DNA of 64,000 bases, from contig NZ_CP107853.1 in NCBI RefSeq assembly GCF_036013525.1, positions 372,001 to 436,000 of the forward strand, read 5' to 3'. The notes beneath the pieces are model-generated. The model searched no databases. It was given only the letters and a program-made list of their open reading frames with translations, and had not been told where the DNA came from. This document shows, in pieces, positions 40,746-50,621 of this stretch. The first letter of the stretch is position 1; each line of letters begins with the position of its first letter. Origin of the DNA: Nonomuraea sp. NBC_00507 (lineage in GTDB: Bacteria > Actinomycetota > Actinomycetes > Streptosporangiales > Streptosporangiaceae). Position numbers and translations under genes: made by a program.

Positions 40746-41792
40746 ATGCATAGCCCCTCCTACCCCGGCAAGCCGAAGCCCGGTGACCGGGTGGCCGTCG
40801 TGTCGCCGTCCGCCGGGCTGCCGGAGATCTTCCCGATGCCGTACGAGCTGGGGTTGCGGCGGCTGCGCGACGACTTCGGCCTGGTCCCCGTGGAGTATCC
40901 GACGACCCGCAGGATGGGGTCGTCGGCGGCCGACCGCGCCAGGGACCTCCATGCCGCCTTCGCCGACCCGGACATCGCCGCCGTGCTCAGCAGCATCGGC
41001 GGCGACGACCAGATCACCGTGCTGGCCCACCTCGACCGCGACCTGCTGAAGGCCCATCCGAAGCCGTTCTTCGGCTACAGCGACGCCACCAACATGCTGG
41101 CCTTCCTCTGGGATCTCGGGATCGTCGGATACCACGGCGGCGCGGTCATGACCGAGTTCGGCCGGGCGGGGGCGATGCATCCGCTCACCGCGGAGTCGCT
41201 GCATGCCGCGCTGTTCACCACCGGTCCGTACGAGTTGCGGGCGGCCACTGCCTACACCGACGTGGACCGGCCGTGGGACGAGCCCGAGACGTTCGCGAGC
41301 GAGCCGCCGATGACGCCGTGCCCGGACGGCTGGACCTGGCACAACGCGGACCGGGTCGTCGAGGGTGTGAGCTGGGGCGGATGCCTGGAGATCGTGTCGT
41401 GGCTGCTGATGGCCGGCCGCGCGATCCGACCGGCTGACGAGCATGAGGGCGGGGTGCTGTTCTTCGAGACCTCGGAGGAGATGCCGAGCGCCACGGAGGT
41501 TTACCGGATCCTGCGCTGCATGGGTGAGCGTGGGCTGCTGCGGCGCTTCGGCGGCGTCATGGTCGGGCGTGCCCGGGGCTGGTCGCTCGAGCGCCGCACC
41601 ACTCCTGAGGAGCGGATCGTGTACGCGCGTGACCAGCGGGAGGCGGTGCTGCGTGCGTTCGCCGAGTACAACGACGACGCGCTGATCGTCTTCGACGTCG
41701 ACTTCGGGCACACCGACCCGAAGCTGGTGATCCCGTACGGTGGCCGGATCCGCCTCGACGGCCCCGCCCGCGCGATCACGGTCTCCTACTGA
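40746..41792 (+). CDS. S66 family peptidase (LD-carboxypeptidase / MccF-like)
   Basis: 348 aa from the ATG at 40746. PGDRVAVVSPSAG starts the N-terminal domain; the nucleophile Ser is in FFGYSDATN (GYSD). Glu in VLFFETSEEMP and His in VDFGHTDPK complete the Ser-Glu-His triad. MccF-type members cleave amide bonds of microcin-like or nucleotide-peptide conjugates; LD-carboxypeptidases trim peptidoglycan. No signal peptide, so an MccF-like cytosolic role is favoured. Confidence 0.85.
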   Translation: MHSPSYPGKPKPGDRVAVVSPSAGLPEIFPMPYELGLRRLRDDFGLVPVEYPTTRRMGSSAADRARDLHAAFADPDIAAVLSSIGGDDQITVLAHLDRDLLKAHPKPFFGYSDATNMLAFLWDLGIVGYHGGAVMTEFGRAGAMHPLTAESLHAALFTTGPYELRAATAYTDVDRPWDEPETFASEPPMTPCPDGWTWHNADRVVEGVSWGGCLEIVSWLLMAGRAIRPADEHEGGVLFFETSEEMPSATEVYRILRCMGERGLLRRFGGVMVGRARGWSLERRTTPEERIVYARDQREAVLRAFAEYNDDALIVFDVDFGHTDPKLVIPYGGRIRLDGPARAITVSY

Positions 41793-41809
41793 GCCGTCGC
41801 CTCCGGAAT

Positions 41810-43183
41810 CTACGGCCCGCCCTCGTACAGCGGGAGCACGACCACGAAGCGGGCCCCCGGTTCGTGCTCGGCGATGGTCAGCGTGCCGCCGTGGGCGGTG
41901 GCGATTTCGCGGGACAGGGGGAGGCCGAGGCCGCTGCCGCCCTTGTCCTTGACCCGGGCGCTCTCCAGGCGGGTGAATCGTTCGAAGACCCGCTCCCTGT
42001 CCTCCGGCGGGATGCCCTCGCCGTCGTCCGTCACCGTGACGATCACCTTGTCGTCCTCGACCGTGACCGAGAGGTCGATTCTGGTGGCGGCGTGCCGGGT
42101 GGCGTTGTCGAGGAGGTTCGTCAGGAGGCGGTCGAGCTGCACGGGTGAGCCGTGGACGGGCGCCGGGTGGCAGGGGGCCAGGACGATGGGGACTCTGGGC
42201 GGTTCGCGGCGGCGCACTTGCTCGGCTGCCACGTGGCACATGTCCACCACGCGGCGGTGCATGACCGCGCCCGCGTCCAGCTTGGCCAGCATCAGCAGCT
42301 CGTCGATGATGGAGGTGAGGCGTTCGGCGGCGGCCAGGGCGCGGGCGCCGGTGGTCGCCCAGTCCGTTTCCTCCGGATAGGCGTTGGCGAACTCGAGCTG
42401 GGTGCGCAGGGCCGAGATGGGGCTGCGGAGCTCGTGCGAGGCGTCGGCGACGAAGCGGCGCTGGGTTTCCGCGGAGCGTTCGAGGCGGTCGAGCGTGTGG
42501 TTCGTCGTGGCGGCGAGGTTGGTGATCTCGTCACCGGTGTCGGGTACGGGGACGCGCCTACTGAGGTCCAGACCGGTGATCTCCGCCATCTCGGCGCGGA
42601 TACGCTCGACCGGGCGCAGGGCGAACCCGACCACCGCCCACGTCGTGCCGGCGACCATCAGGAGGACCAGCGGGGTGCCGAGGAAGACCAGAAGGTAGAG
42701 CCAGGTCAGGGACCGGTTGACCTCGTTGAGCGAGACGGCGCCGTAAACGGTGAGGAGGCCCTGGGGTGTGCGCACGGGCATGGCCATGACGAGGTATTCC
42801 CCCTCCTCCTCGCCCAGGGCCGGTGGCAACGGCTGCTCGGTGACGTAGATCTTTCCGGGTTGGACGGCCCGCGTGGCCCCCAGGATCGGCGGGTCGCTAC
42901 GGAGGTCGGGAGTGGCGGCCAGCACCTTGCCCTTCTGGGAGACCACCTGCAAGAGGTGCACCTTCGACGCCGGCTCGAGCTGGGCCGGGAGCTGACCGTC
43001 GCGAGCGTCGTTGGCGACCCTGCGCACGGCCAACTCCTCCCGGGCATAGACCAGGCCGTGCAGGCTGCTCGGCACGGTGGCGAGGGTGATGGTGGACGTG
43101 GCGGTGAAGACCAGCGCCGCGACCAAAGTCGCGATCATGGTCAGGCGCGCCCGGATCGAACGCGGAAAGAGCCTCGTCGCCAT
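41810..43183 (-). CDS. orphan sensor histidine kinase (HAMP-HisKA-HATPase)
   Basis: 457 aa from the ATG at 43183 (an ATG at 43231 is possible). Two membrane segments (about 16-38 and 160-185) bracket an extracellular domain; HAMP follows (RPVERIRAEMAEITGLDLSR). H-box FVADASHELRSPISALRTQL, N-box LLTNLLDNATRHA, G-box DDGEGIPPED and GGSGLGLPLS. No response regulator is next to it (the upstream gene is divergent and unrelated), so its partner must be elsewhere. Confidence 0.9.
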   Translation of the reverse strand: MATRLFPRSIRARLTMIATLVAALVFTATSTITLATVPSSLHGLVYAREELAVRRVANDARDGQLPAQLEPASKVHLLQVVSQKGKVLAATPDLRSDPPILGATRAVQPGKIYVTEQPLPPALGEEEGEYLVMAMPVRTPQGLLTVYGAVSLNEVNRSLTWLYLLVFLGTPLVLLMVAGTTWAVVGFALRPVERIRAEMAEITGLDLSRRVPVPDTGDEITNLAATTNHTLDRLERSAETQRRFVADASHELRSPISALRTQLEFANAYPEETDWATTGARALAAAERLTSIIDELLMLAKLDAGAVMHRRVVDMCHVAAEQVRRREPPRVPIVLAPCHPAPVHGSPVQLDRLLTNLLDNATRHAATRIDLSVTVEDDKVIVTVTDDGEGIPPEDRERVFERFTRLESARVKDKGGSGLGLPLSREIATAHGGTLTIAEHEPGARFVVVLPLYEGGP

Positions 43184-43429
43184 CCATCCCCCGTACTCAC
43201 TGTCTGTGACACTTACCCAGGTGTGGCCCACACAACATCAAGCCACTTGATCTGGTGCTATATAGATCGAGATTGGGTAAACGGAGGACCAAGAGGGGCG
43301 ATTCGCCACGCTCTGTGCATGCGGTCGGCCCAGAATCGGTCTGAGCACCTCGGGTTTTCGCTTGTGGCGATTCCGCTGATGGCGTGGACCTCTGGTTGCG
43401 CGGAGGCGCCTGGGCCAGAGTGAGGTGCC

Positions 43430-44413
43430 ATGAAGGTTCTGGTGCTGGGTGGCACGGAGTTCGTTGGGCGCGCTGTCGTCGAAGAGGCGCTGGGCCTGGG
43501 ATGGGACGTGACGGTGTTCAACCGGGGCAGCCACGAGCCGCCTGCGGGGGTGACGGCGTTACGCGGTGACCGGACGGCGGCCGGCGGGCTGGCAGCCCTG
43601 GAACACGGCGAATGGGACGTCGTGGTCGACACCTGGTCGTGGGCGGCCTCCGCGGTCAGGGACGCCGCGTCGCTGCTGGCCGAGCGCGCGGGTCACTACG
43701 TCTACGTGTCCAGCAGGTCGGTCTACGCCGAGCCCTTGCCTTTCGGCGCGGACGAGAGCGCGCCGGTCGTGGCGGCCTCCGCCGACGATGACGACGCCTC
43801 CGACTACGCCAGGAACAAGGCGGGGGCGGAGCTGGCGGCGGTCGCGGCGTTTGGAGAGCGGGCACTGCTGGCCAGGGCGGGGCTGATCATCGGGCCTTAC
43901 GAGAACGTCGGGCGGCTGCCGTGGTGGCTGAGCAGGGTCGCCCGTGGCGGGCCGGTGCTCGCGCCCGGGCCCGCCGACCTCGGTTTGCAATACGTCGACG
44001 CGCGTGACCTGGCCGTGTGGTGCCTGCGGGCGGCCGAGCGCGGGATCGGCGGGGCGTTCAACGTGGTGAGCCCTCCGGGGTTCGTGACGATGCGGGAGCT
44101 GCTCGAGACCTGCGTGAAGGTGACCGGGGCCGAAGCCGAGCTGCGGTGGGTCGAGGCTGAGGCGATCCTGGCGGCTGGGGTGACGCCGTGGATCCAGCTG
44201 CCGATCTGGCTGGTGGGCGAGGACTACGACTACATGCACGGAGGTGACGTGTCCAAGGCCGTGGCGGCGGGGCTGCGCCTGCGGCCCGTGGCGGAGACGG
44301 TGGCCGATACGTGGGCGTGGTTGCTGAGCCTCGGCGGTGTGGCTCCGATGCGGCCGGATCGGCCGCTGAAGGGGATCGATCCGGCGGTGGAGGCGAGGCT
44401 CCTGGCCGGCTGA
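43430..44413 (+). CDS. NAD-dependent epimerase/dehydratase family protein
   Basis: 327 aa. Rossmann start KVLVLGGTEFVGRAVVEEAL with GGTxxxG; YVYVSSRSVYAEP and later YARNKAGAE (Tyr-x3-Lys) give the SDR-type site. Resembles the reductase-like subset of the extended SDRs (isoflavone-reductase-like), substrate unknown. Codon 44 (43559-43561) is TTA, a bldA-type codon. Confidence 0.85.
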   Translation: MKVLVLGGTEFVGRAVVEEALGLGWDVTVFNRGSHEPPAGVTALRGDRTAAGGLAALEHGEWDVVVDTWSWAASAVRDAASLLAERAGHYVYVSSRSVYAEPLPFGADESAPVVAASADDDDASDYARNKAGAELAAVAAFGERALLARAGLIIGPYENVGRLPWWLSRVARGGPVLAPGPADLGLQYVDARDLAVWCLRAAERGIGGAFNVVSPPGFVTMRELLETCVKVTGAEAELRWVEAEAILAAGVTPWIQLPIWLVGEDYDYMHGGDVSKAVAAGLRLRPVAETVADTWAWLLSLGGVAPMRPDRPLKGIDPAVEARLLAG

Positions 44414-44506
44414 ACGTGCCGGGCCGGCCCGGCCGAACGAGCCGAACGAGCCGGGCCGGGCGGTGGAGGCGAGCTCCTGTGCTGCTGAACAAGCCGGGCG
44501 GGGCGG
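44388..44506. repeat. small tandem duplication at the end of the epimerase gene
   Basis: The last codons of the gene (GCGGTGGAGGCGAGGCTCCTG...) recur at 44461 with a one-base loss, each followed by GCTGAAC and CCGGGC. Between them are GCCGAACGA iterations. Strong GC hairpins are possible, so it may act as a terminator. Confidence 0.5.
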
Positions 44507-45931
44507 TCAGCGCTGGTCCCGTGGAGCGGAGCGGTAGGTGCGGATGAGGTCGTAGACGGCGGCGGCGAGGGCGATGGCGACGAAGAGCAGCACCACCAGT
44601 AGGCCGTGACGGAAGGCCGTCGGCCAGCCGTCGGCCAGTGAGCCGAAGAACGTCGAGCCCGCCGCCGCGATCCCGATGGCCGACCCCAGCCGCTGACCCG
44701 TCTGCAGCACCCCGGCCGCGCTTCCACCGCCTTCGGGTAGCACCTCGGACAGGGCGATCGCCTGGTTGGGCGAGATCACCAGGCCGCTGCCCACCCCCGC
44801 GGCCAGGAGCGGCAACGCGGTCGCCAGCCCGACCCCCTGGCCGGGCACCAGCGCGGTCGCGGCCATCGTGGCGCAGAGCCCGACGATCACCGTGGTGAGG
44901 CCGACGGCCACCACCCGCCGTCCGGCCCGCGACACGAGCCGCCCGCCGACCACAGACGCCGAGGCCGAGCCGAGGGCGAACGGCGTGATCGACAACCCGG
45001 CCATCAGCGGGCTGTAGTGGAGGCCGCTCTGCAGGTACAGCGTGAAGGTGAAGAAGATGCCGGTGAAGCCGGCGAAGTAGAACAGGGCGATGGCCGAGCC
45101 CAGGCTGTAGGAGCGCTTGCGGAAGAGGAACAGGTTCACCAGCGGCTCGCGGGGATGGACCCGCTCCCACGCCACGAACCCGGCCAGCACGGTGAACGCG
45201 GCGGGGATGAGCAGCCACTTGGTCCCGCCCTCCCATTGATGCCGCTGGATGAACGGCAGCAACAGGCCCGCGATGCCGACGCCGAGCAGCAGCACGCCCA
45301 CCGGATCCATGCTCTCGCGCCGCCGGCCATCCCGGGACACCGCCGTGGGGCGCGGGGCCGGGAGCACGCGGTAGGCCAGAGGCAGGAGGGCGATGCCGAT
45401 CGGCAGGTTCACCAGGAACACCCACCGCCATCCGTAATCGGGCCCGAAGGCGCTGACCAGGGCACCGCCGATCAGCGGCCCCGCGGTCGTGGACAGGCCG
45501 ATGGTGGCGCCGAGCACGCCGAACGCCCGCGCCCGCTCATACCCCTGGAACATCTGCTGGATCAGCCCCGAGACCTGCGGGTTCAGCATGCCGGCCGCCA
45601 TGCCCTGCACCAGCCTGGCCGTGATCAGCAGCGGCATGTTGCCGGCGAACCCACATGCCGCGCTGGCGAGCGTGAACAACGCCACTCCGAACATGAAGAT
45701 CGCCCGCCGGCTCCTGGCATCGCCCAGCCTCCCGGCCGGAATCAGCAGCAGCCCGAACGTGAGCGCGTACCCGGACAGCGTCCACTGCAGCCCGTCCTCC
45801 GTCGCCCCCAGCCCTTCCCTGATGGATGGCAGCGCCACGTTCACGATGCTCACGTCGAGACCGCTCATGAAGGCCGCCACCAGGCACACGGCCAGAGCGT
45901 GCCGGCGCGAGTCGAATCCGGACGCCCCCAT
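44507..45931 (-). CDS. MFS drug-efflux transporter (DHA2, EmrB/QacA type)
   Basis: 474 aa from the ATG at 45931 (GGAGAGGGAG upstream). About 14 membrane helices; motif near the start FMSGLDVSIVNVALPSIREG, then WTLSGYALTFGLLLIPAGRL-GDARSRR, the DHA2 signature. Proton-driven efflux of drug-like compounds is expected. No regulator is adjacent. Confidence 0.9.
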   Translation of the reverse strand: MGASGFDSRRHALAVCLVAAFMSGLDVSIVNVALPSIREGLGATEDGLQWTLSGYALTFGLLLIPAGRLGDARSRRAIFMFGVALFTLASAACGFAGNMPLLITARLVQGMAAGMLNPQVSGLIQQMFQGYERARAFGVLGATIGLSTTAGPLIGGALVSAFGPDYGWRWVFLVNLPIGIALLPLAYRVLPAPRPTAVSRDGRRRESMDPVGVLLLGVGIAGLLLPFIQRHQWEGGTKWLLIPAAFTVLAGFVAWERVHPREPLVNLFLFRKRSYSLGSAIALFYFAGFTGIFFTFTLYLQSGLHYSPLMAGLSITPFALGSASASVVGGRLVSRAGRRVVAVGLTTVIVGLCATMAATALVPGQGVGLATALPLLAAGVGSGLVISPNQAIALSEVLPEGGGSAAGVLQTGQRLGSAIGIAAAGSTFFGSLADGWPTAFRHGLLVVLLFVAIALAAAVYDLIRTYRSAPRDQR

Positions 45932-46075
45932 GACGGCTCCCTCTCCGCCCGGCAGGAGTCGGTACGGCCGCCGCGGCCCGACGATGATTCCCCGCAAGCT
46001 ATGAAATATCGCCCCTGGCTACCCATGAATGCCTCAGGGATGGGCTTCTCCGTGGAAGGCAGGTAACGTCCGATC

Positions 46076-47485
46076 ATGGACACGCTGACCGTCGAGCAAA
46101 ACGGCATCAACGCGGTTCCCGAGGCGGAGCGGCGCGGCCGCCCCAGTGACCTGTTCTGGCCGTGGGCCGGCTCCAACCTGTCCCTGTTCGGCGTCGCGTT
46201 CGGCGTGTACATCGTGGGCCTCGGCCTCGGCGTCGTGCCCGCCGTCATCACCGGCGCCCTCGGGTACGCGCTGTCGTTCCTGCTGGTCGGCCTGGTCGCG
46301 GTCGGCGGCGCGCGGTCGGGCGTGCCGACGATGACGCTGGGGCGGGCCCCGTTCGGCTACCAGGGCAACAAGCTGCCCACGGTGTTCTCCTACATCTCGA
46401 ACGTCGGCTGGGAAATCGTCCTGGTCACGCTGGCGGCTCAGAGCGGCGCGGCCATCCTGGCGCGGCTCGCGCCCGGCCTGCCCGGCACGACGGCCACCGC
46501 AATCTGCTTCGCCGTCGCTGCCGTGGTGGTGATCGCCGTCGGCGTGTATGGCCACGCCATGATCATGGTGGTGCAGCGGTATCTGACGTACGCGTTCATC
46601 GTGCTGACCGTCATCTACATGATCCTCATGATGCCCCGGCTCGGTGCGTCGCTGGAGACCACGGCCGGGCCCGGCGGCTGGGTGGGCGGGATCATCTTCG
46701 CGATGACCCTGCTGGGCCTGGGCTGGGTCAACTGCGGCGCCGACTATTCGCGTTACCTGCCCACGAGCTCCCCTCCGAGATCGGTTGCGCTGTGGACGGC
46801 GCTCGGGGGCGCGCTGCCGCCGATGGTGCTGCTCGTGTTCGGGGTGCTGCTCGCGGGCGGCGATCCGCAACTGGCCGGGGCGGCGGGCGGCGACCCGGTG
46901 GGGGCGCTGGCGGGGGCGCTGCCGACGTGGTTCCTGCTGCCGTACCTGCTGACCGCCATCGGCGGTTTCCTGGCGGGGGCGATCATGGACATTTATTCGT
47001 CCGGGCTGTCGATGCTGGCGCTCGGGGTGCCGATCAGGCGGCACTACGCGGTGCTGATCGACGGGCTGCTCATGGTGCTCGGCGGCTACTACCTGCTGTT
47101 CGTCTCCAGCAGCTTCCTCGCCACCTTCCAGGCGTTCCTGGCGATCGTCGGCGTGGTGATGGCGGCCTGGGTCGCGATCTTCCTGGTGGACATGTGGCGG
47201 CTGCGGGCCGGCGGCCGGGCCTACGACGAGCGGCTGCTACGGGCCGGAGCGCCGGCCGTCAACTGGCCCGGCGTGTTGTCGCTGGTGGTGGCGTCGGCGG
47301 TGGGGCTCGGCCTCATCACGTCCGCCGACCAGAACATCGCGAACGTCGTGGGCTTCCTGATGAGTGAGGACCTGGAGAAGAGCACGTTCGGGGCGGCGAA
47401 CATCGGCGTGGTCATCGCGCTCGTGCTGGCGGGGGTGCTGTACTACCTGATCACCGCTGTCCAGCGACCTCGCCGCACCGCCTGA
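46076..47485 (+). CDS. NCS1 family purine/cytosine permease
   Basis: 469 aa, 12 predicted helices. SDLFWPWAGSNLSLFGVAFG and PTMTLGRAPFGYQGNKLPTV are the NCS1 hallmarks; GLGWVNCGADYSRYLP near residue 215 is the substrate-site helix of the cytosine permease branch. Imports nucleobase or a related compound by cation symport. Confidence 0.9.
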   Translation: MDTLTVEQNGINAVPEAERRGRPSDLFWPWAGSNLSLFGVAFGVYIVGLGLGVVPAVITGALGYALSFLLVGLVAVGGARSGVPTMTLGRAPFGYQGNKLPTVFSYISNVGWEIVLVTLAAQSGAAILARLAPGLPGTTATAICFAVAAVVVIAVGVYGHAMIMVVQRYLTYAFIVLTVIYMILMMPRLGASLETTAGPGGWVGGIIFAMTLLGLGWVNCGADYSRYLPTSSPPRSVALWTALGGALPPMVLLVFGVLLAGGDPQLAGAAGGDPVGALAGALPTWFLLPYLLTAIGGFLAGAIMDIYSSGLSMLALGVPIRRHYAVLIDGLLMVLGGYYLLFVSSSFLATFQAFLAIVGVVMAAWVAIFLVDMWRLRAGGRAYDERLLRAGAPAVNWPGVLSLVVASAVGLGLITSADQNIANVVGFLMSEDLEKSTFGAANIGVVIALVLAGVLYYLITAVQRPRRTA

Positions 47486-47530
47486 CGCATCTGGCGGTGG
47501 CAGTCCACCACCAGTTACGCTTAGTGACTG

Positions 47531-47992
47531 ATGATGGACATTCCGTTGCGAATGCTGCTGTGGACGGTGCATGCCACCGCCTACGGGCTGCTGGTGGTCG
47601 CCGTGCTCGGCCTGCTGCGCGAGGATCGCGTGGCCGTGGCCGTCGGCGGCATGCTGCTCGGTCTGGCCTACGCCGCCGGTTTCGCGATCGAGGGCAAGCG
47701 GGTGTGGCTGGGCTCGGTGACCGCGGGCTGGGCGGTGCTGGCCGTGGCGGCGCCGCCGTTCGTGTGGCTGGCGTTCCCGTTGCTCTTCTCCTACCTGCAT
47801 GTGCTGCCCCTGTGGGGGGCGATGTTCGGGGTGGGCGCGCTGACGTCGGCGGCGGTCCTGGCGGCGGCCTGGCACGCGGGCGGGCTGACGGTGCCGCTGG
47901 TGCTGGGCCCCGGCGTCGCGGCCATGGTGGTCACCCTATTGGCCCTGGCCTGCCGGGCGCTGGGTGCGGCGGCCGGACGGCGCTCCGACTGA
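47531..47992 (+). CDS. small integral membrane protein
   Basis: 153 aa, five hydrophobic helices (TAYGLLVVAVLGLL; GMLLGLAYAAGFAI; AGWAVLAVAAPPFVWLAFPL; etc). Starts 46 bp after the permease and may be co-transcribed. A standard unknown; no motif beyond the helices. Confidence 0.7.
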   Translation: MMDIPLRMLLWTVHATAYGLLVVAVLGLLREDRVAVAVGGMLLGLAYAAGFAIEGKRVWLGSVTAGWAVLAVAAPPFVWLAFPLLFSYLHVLPLWGAMFGVGALTSAAVLAAAWHAGGLTVPLVLGPGVAAMVVTLLALACRALGAAAGRRSD

Positions 47993-48041
47993 GGCCGCCG
48001 CAAGCGCCGCCCGATAGCCCTCCAGCAGCGCCGACGGGCCC

Positions 48042-49841
48042 TCACGCCGTGACGATGGCGAAGTCGGTCACCGGCCGGTCCAGCACCGCCACCAGCCGCC
48101 GCAGCGCCGAGGTGTCGCCCTCCCGTTCCACGCCTTCGACGCCCTTGCCCGACAGCAGGCCGAGCAGCTGCGCCTTCGTCAGCCGCAACGTCAGGTCCGC
48201 GGCCTCGTCACGCGGCTCGGCCTGGTGGATCAGCGCCCCGTTGGACAACGTCGTACGGTGCCGCTCCCCCAGATCGGTCAGGTGCCAGTCGATGGCCAGG
48301 CGCTCGTGCCAGGCCCGCGGGCCGTCCACGCGGATGGCCAGCGAGTCGAAGATCTGCTCCACGCTCAGCGCGGCGCACAGATCGGCCGGGACGGTGTCGG
48401 CGGTGGCAGGCACGATGCCGTCCGCCAGCTCCAGCGCGCCCATGAGGTAGAAGTTGCGCCACGTGGCGTTCTCCGCGCCGCGGCCGAGCCTGGTGTAGAC
48501 CTCGGCGAGCAGGTCGCGGGCCTCCTTGTTGCCCTCGTCGGCGAAGACGGCGTGGTTGAGCAGCTGGGCGGCGAAGCGCAGGTCGTTCTCGGCCAGGTAA
48601 CGCCGGGCGAACTCGACCACGGCCGCGCCGCCGCCCAGGCACTCGACGTAGCGGATCGCGCTCTCCCGCGGCGGGTGCTCCCACAGGTGCGCGGGGTTGC
48701 CGTCGAACCAGCCCACGTACCGCTGGTAGACGGCCTTGACGTTGTGGCTGGCCGAGCCGTGGTAGCCGTGGGTGTACCAGGAGCGCTCGAGCTCGGGCGG
48801 CAGCTGCACGGCCTCGGCGATCTCGGCCGCCGTCAGGCCCTTGTTGAGCAGGCGCAGGGTCTGGTCGTGCAGGTAGGCGTACATGTCGCGCTGCCTGGAC
48901 AGGAAACGGGCGATGTCGTCGCGGCCCCACGTCGGCCAGTGGTGTGCGGCGAAGGCGACGTCGGCCTGGCCGGCGAACAGGGACAGTGTCTCGTTGAGGC
49001 CCCGCGCCCAGGCCCGGGCATCGTGGTACGGGCCGCCGCGCAGGGACAGCAGGTTGTGCTGGTTGTGGGTGGCGTTCTCGGCCAGGCACAACGCGTGGCG
49101 GTCGGGCAGGAGGATCGTCATCTCGGCGCCCGAGCCGAGCTGGAAGACCATCCGTACGCCGTCGATCGTCTCTTCCTGTCCGGTGCGGGTGATGCCGACC
49201 GTGGGCGGGATGAAGGACAGGCTGCCCGTCGAGACGGTCATGCCGAGGCCGCAGCCGATCTGGCCTTCGGGCGAGCGGGGCAGGGCGGGGCCGTACATGT
49301 AGACGGCGCGGCGGGTGAGCGCCGGGCCCGCGTACACGGTGTCCGACACCGCCTGTTCGAGGAACCCGGCAGCGGCCAGGATGGGCACCCCGCCGCGGGT
49401 GACGCCGCGGACGCCGCCGAAGTGGTCGGCGTGGGGATGCGTGTAGATCACGGCGGTGACGGGCCGGGGACCGCGGTGGGCCCGGTACAGCTTCAGCGCG
49501 GCGGCGGCGCACTCGGTGGAGATCAACGGGTCGACGACGATGACGCCGCTCTCGCCCTCGACCAGCGTCATGTTGGACAGGTCCAGGCCGCGTACCTGGT
49601 AGATGCCGTCGGTGACCTCATACAGACCTTGTCTGGCACACAACTGGGCCTGCCGCCACAGGCTGGGATGGGCCGTCCTCGGGCACTCCCCCTGGAGGAA
49701 GTCGTAGGAGTCGCCGTCCCAGATGACCCTGCCGTCCACAGTCTTGATCACGGCGGGGCTGAGCTTGGCGATGAATCCCCGGTCCGCGTCCGCAAAGTCG
49801 CCCTTGTCGTGAAATGGAAGATCTGCCATGCCTAGCCGCAT
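48042..49841 (-). CDS. alkyl sulfatase (SdsA1-like, metallo-beta-lactamase fold)
   Basis: 599 aa (ATG 49841; an ATG at 49829 is equally possible). Zinc motif THPHADHFGG (HxHxDH) about residue 135, then AENATHNQHNLLSLRG and AAHHWPTWG; dimerisation helices (about 375-480) and a C-terminal SCP2-type domain that binds the alkyl chain. Hydrolyses primary alkyl sulfates such as SDS to alcohol and sulfate. No signal peptide is seen. Confidence 0.92.
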   Translation of the reverse strand: MRLGMADLPFHDKGDFADADRGFIAKLSPAVIKTVDGRVIWDGDSYDFLQGECPRTAHPSLWRQAQLCARQGLYEVTDGIYQVRGLDLSNMTLVEGESGVIVVDPLISTECAAAALKLYRAHRGPRPVTAVIYTHPHADHFGGVRGVTRGGVPILAAAGFLEQAVSDTVYAGPALTRRAVYMYGPALPRSPEGQIGCGLGMTVSTGSLSFIPPTVGITRTGQEETIDGVRMVFQLGSGAEMTILLPDRHALCLAENATHNQHNLLSLRGGPYHDARAWARGLNETLSLFAGQADVAFAAHHWPTWGRDDIARFLSRQRDMYAYLHDQTLRLLNKGLTAAEIAEAVQLPPELERSWYTHGYHGSASHNVKAVYQRYVGWFDGNPAHLWEHPPRESAIRYVECLGGGAAVVEFARRYLAENDLRFAAQLLNHAVFADEGNKEARDLLAEVYTRLGRGAENATWRNFYLMGALELADGIVPATADTVPADLCAALSVEQIFDSLAIRVDGPRAWHERLAIDWHLTDLGERHRTTLSNGALIHQAEPRDEAADLTLRLTKAQLLGLLSGKGVEGVEREGDTSALRRLVAVLDRPVTDFAIVTA

Positions 49842-49949
49842 GCCCGATATTCAGCCCGGGGTAGCTCAATGAACGCCCCTAAGAGGATGAATCTCGGGCA
49901 ATAAGGACATGCGATGATGTTGGACCTGTCGATCCCCACGGGAGATGCC

Positions 49950-50588
49950 ATGGAAGCGTGCGTGTTCGACCTCGACGGCGTGCTGGTCGATTCCGAGCCG
50001 GTATGGGAGGAGGTGCGACGGGCGTTCGTCGCCGAGCACGGCGGCACGTGGCAGCCGGACACCCAGTCCAGGCTCATGGGCATGAGCACCGGCGAGTGGG
50101 CCGCGTACCTGGCCGAGCTGGGGGTGCGGATGACGCCGGACGAGATCGCGCGCGGCGTGGTGGATCAGATGGCCGCGCGCTACCGCGACGAGGTGCCGCT
50201 GCTGCCCGGTGCGGTGGAGGCGGTGCGGCGCACCTCCGGGCACGTCACGCTGGGGCTGGCCAGCTCGTCGCCGCGCCGGCTGATCGACGTGGTGCTGGCC
50301 GCGGCCGAGCTGAAGGAGTGTTTCGCGGCCACGGTGTCCACCGAGGAGGTCGCGCGCGGCAAGCCGGCGCCGGACGGATATCTGGAGGCGGCGCGGCGGA
50401 TGAAGGTCGACCCGCGCGGGTGCGTGGCGGTCGAGGATTCGAGCAACGGCCTGCGGTCGGCGCACGCCGCCGGGATGCGGGTGATCGCCGTGCCGCACCC
50501 GGCGTACCCGCCCGCGCCGGACGCGCTCGCGCTGGCCTGGCGGGTGTTGCCTGGACTCGACGCGCTCACCCCCGACCTGCTCTCGTGA
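49950..50588 (+). CDS. HAD family phosphatase (beta-phosphoglucomutase-like)
   Basis: 212 aa from the ATG at 49950 (GGGAG upstream); an ATG at 49914 would add 12. ACVFDLDGVLVDSEPVWEEV is the DxD motif, LGLASSSPRRLI the Ser motif, GKPAPDGYLEAARRM and VAVEDSSNGLRSAHAAGM the Lys and acidic motifs. A hydrolase or mutase for a sugar phosphate; substrate undecided. Confidence 0.9.
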   Translation: MEACVFDLDGVLVDSEPVWEEVRRAFVAEHGGTWQPDTQSRLMGMSTGEWAAYLAELGVRMTPDEIARGVVDQMAARYRDEVPLLPGAVEAVRRTSGHVTLGLASSSPRRLIDVVLAAAELKECFAATVSTEEVARGKPAPDGYLEAARRMKVDPRGCVAVEDSSNGLRSAHAAGMRVIAVPHPAYPPAPDALALAWRVLPGLDALTPDLLS

Positions 50589-50621
50589 ACCTGTACACCT
50601 GGTCGCTATGCTCTGGGAACC

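Noticed and set aside
44414..44506. possible small gene in the GC-rich gap after the epimerase
   Set aside because: Sequence is duplicated gene end plus simple CCGAACGAG iterations with no start signal.
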